Shown: piece after piece, positions 61,032-64,000 of the stretch
Layout of the letters: the number at the start of each line of letters is the position of its first letter
Numbering within the stretch: position 1 is the first letter of the stretch
Assembly (NCBI RefSeq): GCF_046630315.1
Contig: NZ_LQBD01000001.1
Span: 248,001-312,000 of the forward strand
Direction of reading: 5' to 3'
Origin: Brucella anthropi_A
GTDB taxonomy: Bacteria > Pseudomonadota > Alphaproteobacteria > Rhizobiales > Rhizobiaceae
DNA length: 64,000 bases
The notes under the pieces: generated by a model
What the model was told of the DNA's origin: nothing
Database searches by the model: none
What the model saw: only the letters and a program-made list of their open reading frames with translations
Translations under genes and position numbers: made by a program

Positions 61032-62150
61032 ATGAGCGGCTACTTTCTCTATCATTCCATCGGCACCTTTCCCGGCAAGGCGGAAAAGGTGAAAACGGCG
61101 CTCGATCGTTATGCGGCCATCTGGTCGGCGGAAAACGACGCGCAATGGCCAGCGATGCTGGCCGAACGGGCACATTTCATCCAGAGCTGGGAACGGCTGA
61201 TCGGCGCGCCGGCCGGCTCCATGACCACGGTGGAAAACGTGACGCTGGCGCTCTACAGCCTGATCGGCGCCCTGCCGGAAGAGCGGCTGCGTGGCCGGTG
61301 CATCCTGACCGCCGCCGACTGCTTCCCAAGCCTGCATTTCCTGCTGGCAGGCCTACAGGCGCGCTTCGGATTCACGCTCAAAACCGTGCCCGTGCGTCAG
61401 GGCGAGGCCTATGTGCGCGACGAGGATTTTATCGATGCCTGGGGCAGCGACGTGGCGCTGGCGCTGGTTACATGGGTTTCCTCCACCACATCGAAACTTG
61501 CCGATCTCGATCTGATCGCCACGCATGCGCAGAAGCACGACACCATCGTGGTCGCGGATATCACGCAGGGTGTCGGCATACGACCCTTCGCGGTCGGCGG
61601 GATCGATGTCGTGGTCGGCTCGTCGCTCAAATGGCTGTGCGGCAGTTCGGGCGCGGGCATGCTCTATGTCCGGCCCGATCTCATGGCCGGGTGCCGGCCG
61701 GAACTGCGCGGCTGGTTCAGCCAGCCCAACCCGTTCTCATGGGATCTCGACGCTTTCGACTATGCTGGCGACGCACGCCGCTTTGACCATGGCACGCCCG
61801 CCGTGCTGGCGGCCATCGCCTCGCAGCCGGGCCTCGATTTCGTGATGGAGACAGGCGTTGACGCGCTTTCCCCGCACAATGGCCGGCTCACCGGCTTGAT
61901 CGCGGAGCGCGTTGCGGCTAATCCCAGACTGAGGCTGGCCTCGCCGGCCGCTGCCGGGGAGCGGGGCGGCAGCGTGATGGTGCAGGCGGCTTCCGGTGAG
62001 GCCGCAGCTGCGATCATGGCGGCGCTGAAGGCCGAAGGCTTTTATTGCGATTGCCGCAGCCGGACCTTGCGCTTTTCGCCCGGAGCCGTAACGTCGCTTG
62101 CGGAGACCGAAGCGCTCTGCGACGCGCTGGACAGACTGGCGGCGGTATGA
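61032..62150 (+). CDS. Class V aminotransferase/kynureninase-like PLP enzyme
   Basis: A 372-aa fold-type I PLP enzyme of class V. Asp176 (VVADITQGVG) and Lys200 (GSSLKWLCGSSGAGMLYV) are the PLP-contacting Asp and Schiff-base Lys. The pattern resembles kynureninase, which cleaves kynurenine to anthranilate, but could be a different beta-lyase or transaminase. The ATG at 61032 gives the family N-terminus. Co-transcribed with the polar amino-acid importer, suggesting an imported amino acid (possibly kynurenine-like) as substrate. Confidence 0.78.
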   Translation: MSGYFLYHSIGTFPGKAEKVKTALDRYAAIWSAENDAQWPAMLAERAHFIQSWERLIGAPAGSMTTVENVTLALYSLIGALPEERLRGRCILTAADCFPSLHFLLAGLQARFGFTLKTVPVRQGEAYVRDEDFIDAWGSDVALALVTWVSSTTSKLADLDLIATHAQKHDTIVVADITQGVGIRPFAVGGIDVVVGSSLKWLCGSSGAGMLYVRPDLMAGCRPELRGWFSQPNPFSWDLDAFDYAGDARRFDHGTPAVLAAIASQPGLDFVMETGVDALSPHNGRLTGLIAERVAANPRLRLASPAAAGERGGSVMVQAASGEAAAAIMAALKAEGFYCDCRSRTLRFSPGAVTSLAETEALCDALDRLAAV

Positions 62151-62166
62151 GGAGAAGTGGAAGCTT

Positions 62167-62850
62167 ATGATCGGTGAAAACCGCTTGTCGAAAGTATCTT
62201 CACGCGTGACCGTGCAGGACGGCGTCTACGAGCAGTTGCGCCACGCCCTGATGTGGGGATCGTTCGAGCCGTCGCAGGTGGTGACCATCGCGGCGCTCGC
62301 CTCCGAATTCGGCACCAGCCACATGCCGGTGCGCGAGGCATTGCGGCGGCTTGCGGCGGAAAACGGACTGGAAATCGCGCGCAACGGATCGGCGCGTGTG
62401 CCGGACATCTCACGGGCGCGGCTCGACGATATCTGCCGGGTACGCATTTCGCTGGAAGGTCTCGCCACCGAACTGGCGACGCCGCGCATGAGCGCGGCCG
62501 ATGTCGAGCGCTGCCTGACGCTGGCGCAGGAGCACGAGGCGCTGGGGCAGGAAGGCAGGGTCTACGAGATGTTGCGCAAGAATCAGGAATTTCATTTCAC
62601 GATCTACGAGCTGTCGGGATCGGAAATCCTGCCTCGGATGATCGAGACGCTTTGGTTGAGGCTTGGGCCTTACATGCGCCTCCTGTCCAACCACGTAAGG
62701 CAGCAGGTGGATGACGGGATCATCCATCCCTATTCGGCTTATCACTACCAGATGCTGGACGCGATCCGCGCCGGTGAGGCGCAGAAGGCGGGCGCGCTGA
62801 TGGTGCAGGATATCGAGACCACGCAGAAGCTCCTGCAAAGGCTCTGCTGA
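62167..62850 (+). CDS. GntR-family regulator, FCD subgroup
   Basis: A 227-aa GntR protein: winged helix with YEQLRHALMWGSFEPSQVVTIAALASEFGTSHMPVREALRRLAAENGL (about residues 21-68) and a helical FCD domain with FHFTIYELSG and HPYSAYHYQM. The ATG at 62167 follows GAGGAGAAG at 9 nt. It lies 16 nt after the PLP enzyme, so it likely regulates this small importer-enzyme operon. Confidence 0.87.
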   Translation: MIGENRLSKVSSRVTVQDGVYEQLRHALMWGSFEPSQVVTIAALASEFGTSHMPVREALRRLAAENGLEIARNGSARVPDISRARLDDICRVRISLEGLATELATPRMSAADVERCLTLAQEHEALGQEGRVYEMLRKNQEFHFTIYELSGSEILPRMIETLWLRLGPYMRLLSNHVRQQVDDGIIHPYSAYHYQMLDAIRAGEAQKAGALMVQDIETTQKLLQRLC

Positions 62851-62899
62851 CGGCCGGCCTTCACGCCCTTTCGAGCGCGATGGCGATGCCGCGTCCCGC

Positions 62900-62968
62900 T
62901 GCGTCGCGAGGCATTGGCTGGCAAAGGCTTCGTTCAGCTCAATCACGTTGAACCGGTCTGGCGTGCGG
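62900..62968 (-). pseudogene. Thiolase C-terminal fragment at a rearrangement junction
   Basis: In a different minus-strand frame from the adjacent dehydrogenase, 62905-62958 encodes DRFNVIELNEAFASQCLA, the conserved active-loop sequence of thiolases, but nothing thiolase-like precedes it and homology stops soon after. It is joined to the truncated end of the 3-hydroxyacyl-CoA dehydrogenase, indicating a deletion or recombination between two beta-oxidation genes. Confidence 0.6.
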
Positions 62969-64000
62969 CGAACATCGGCCCGCCTTTGACGGACGGAAAT
63001 CCGTAGCCGTTGACGAGCACAAGGTCGATATCGTCGGGATGGCGGGCAATGCCGGCGTCGAGCAGGGCTTGTCCCTCGCGTGCCATGGCGCCGAGCAGCC
63101 GGCGCATGATGGCCGCCTCGGCATAGTTCGCTGGCGTGACGCCGTTCTGCGCGCGCCAGCCATCGATCAAGGCATGGACTTCTGGATCGCTGACTTTCTC
63201 GCCGTCGCGGTAGATGTACCAGCCACGCCCGGTCTTGCGTCCGAACCGGCCCGCCTCGCAAAGCCTGTCGGCAACGTCGAAATAAGGCACGTTTGGATCG
63301 CGGCTGGCGGCAAGGCGCTTGCGTCGCGCCCAGGCGATTTCCAGCCCGGTCATGTCGTTGACAGCGAAGAGGCCCATGGGAAAGCCGTAATTTTCCATGG
63401 CGCGGTCAATGTCTTCGGGATAGGCGCCTTCGGCCAACATGGCTTCCGCTTCCGTGCGATAAGCGGAAAAGATGCGGTTGCCGACGAAGCCTTCGGCGAC
63501 GCCGGTAACGATGGGCAGCTTCCGGAGTCTACGCACGAAAGCGATGCCGGTGGCGAGCGTTTCATCGGAGGTCGCGGCGCAGCGCACCACTTCGGCGAGG
63601 CGCATCACGTTGGCCGGCGAGAAGAAATGCAGGCCGAGCACGCGGTCGGCGCGGCCCGTGACGGTTGCTAGCGCATCGGGGTTGAGATAGCTCGTATTGG
63701 TGGCGAGGATCGTCTCCGACGGCAATAGGCTGTCCAGCGTGCGAAACAGGGCGACCTTCACATCGAAATCGTCGAACACCGCTTCGATGACCAGTTCCGC
63801 AGCCGCAAGCTCGGCCGGATCGGCGGTGGTGACGAGTCGGGCCTTTTGCGTCCCGGCAGCGTCCTGCGTCAGCTTTCCGACTGCGACCGCCTTGTCGATC
63901 AGCCCGGCGATGCGGGCGCGTCCCGCCTCGGCGGCTTGTTGGTTCTGTTCGTAGCCGATGACGCGATAGCCAGCGGCAAGGCAGGCGGCGGCAATGCCGG
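62943..64000 (-). CDS. 3-hydroxyacyl-CoA dehydrogenase, 3'-truncated and running off the window
   Basis: A 3HCDH domain protein open to the right edge; the visible part starts near the Rossmann strand (about GIAAACLAAGYRVIGYE) so the true start, and possibly an enoyl-CoA hydratase domain, lie beyond 64000. ATNTSYLNPDALA, LGLHFFSPANVMRLAEVV (catalytic His) and VNGYGFPSVKGGPMFAA are typical of FadJ/FadB-type dehydrogenases, but the family C-terminus continues about 60 residues past GGPMFAA whereas here it ends at once after RQTGST. The end is a junction with a thiolase fragment, so activity is doubtful. Confidence 0.8.
   Translation of the reverse strand, partial: GIAAACLAAGYRVIGYEQNQQAAEAGRARIAGLIDKAVAVGKLTQDAAGTQKARLVTTADPAELAAAELVIEAVFDDFDVKVALFRTLDSLLPSETILATNTSYLNPDALATVTGRADRVLGLHFFSPANVMRLAEVVRCAATSDETLATGIAFVRRLRKLPIVTGVAEGFVGNRIFSAYRTEAEAMLAEGAYPEDIDRAMENYGFPMGLFAVNDMTGLEIAWARRKRLAASRDPNVPYFDVADRLCEAGRFGRKTGRGWYIYRDGEKVSDPEVHALIDGWRAQNGVTPANYAEAAIMRRLLGAMAREGQALLDAGIARHPDDIDLVLVNGYGFPSVKGGPMFAARQTGST

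Overview
The window looks like part of a Brucella/Ochrobactrum-type alphaproteobacterial replicon. The first ~21 kb is moderate-GC backbone: minCDE (on chromosome 2 in Brucella), a divergent ArgP-LysE pair, an FAD monooxygenase, a malate/lactate-type dehydrogenase with an MFS transporter, a dipeptide-type ABC operon with an amidohydrolase, a RidA protein and a SelA-like PLP enzyme under an IclR regulator, and a TerC membrane protein. The extreme left end has no convincing protein gene. It carries two inverted arrays of hairpins with an anti-Shine-Dalgarno CUCCUCCC-type loop, resembling the rhizobial alpha-r14 / cuckoo sRNA class, each next to a second putative sRNA terminator.

At about 21.7-22.05 kb lies a decayed IS3-family transposase fragment. 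From there to the right edge the DNA is visibly richer in GC and is packed with catabolic operons, so I read it as an acquired island. It encodes two complete branched-chain-type ABC importers, a partial polar amino-acid importer, three CoA ligases, four MarR and two GntR regulators, and enzymes for indole/aromatic breakdown. A contiguous block matches indole-3-acetate (auxin) catabolism genes iacA, iacB, iacE and iacG, but the Rieske genes iacC/iacD of the classical catechol route are not seen. Instead there is an operon with an Ltp2-like thiolase-fold protein (canonical thiolase Cys and His absent), a DUF35 zinc-ribbon protein fused to a degenerate SDR, and an isatin-hydrolase-type cyclase-family protein. 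A second isatin hydrolase homologue lies convergent to it.

My proposal (inference) is an aerobic CoA-dependent auxin pathway: indole-3-acetate is oxidised by IacA/G and IacB/E to dioxindole-3-acetate and activated by a CoA ligase. The Ltp2-like/DUF35 pair then cleaves it by retro-aldol reaction to isatin plus acetyl-CoA, isatin is hydrolysed to isatinate, and anthranilate is formed. Anthranilate would be handled by the left wing of the island: 2-aminobenzoate-CoA ligase, 4-hydroxybenzoyl-CoA-type thioesterase, gentisate-type bicupin ring-cleavage dioxygenase and a fumarylacetoacetate-hydrolase-family enzyme. A nitrilase could feed the route from indole-3-acetonitrile. Several inverted repeats in the divergent promoters are candidate MarR operators. 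The right end holds a 3-hydroxyacyl-CoA dehydrogenase truncated at a junction with a thiolase fragment, another rearrangement scar.
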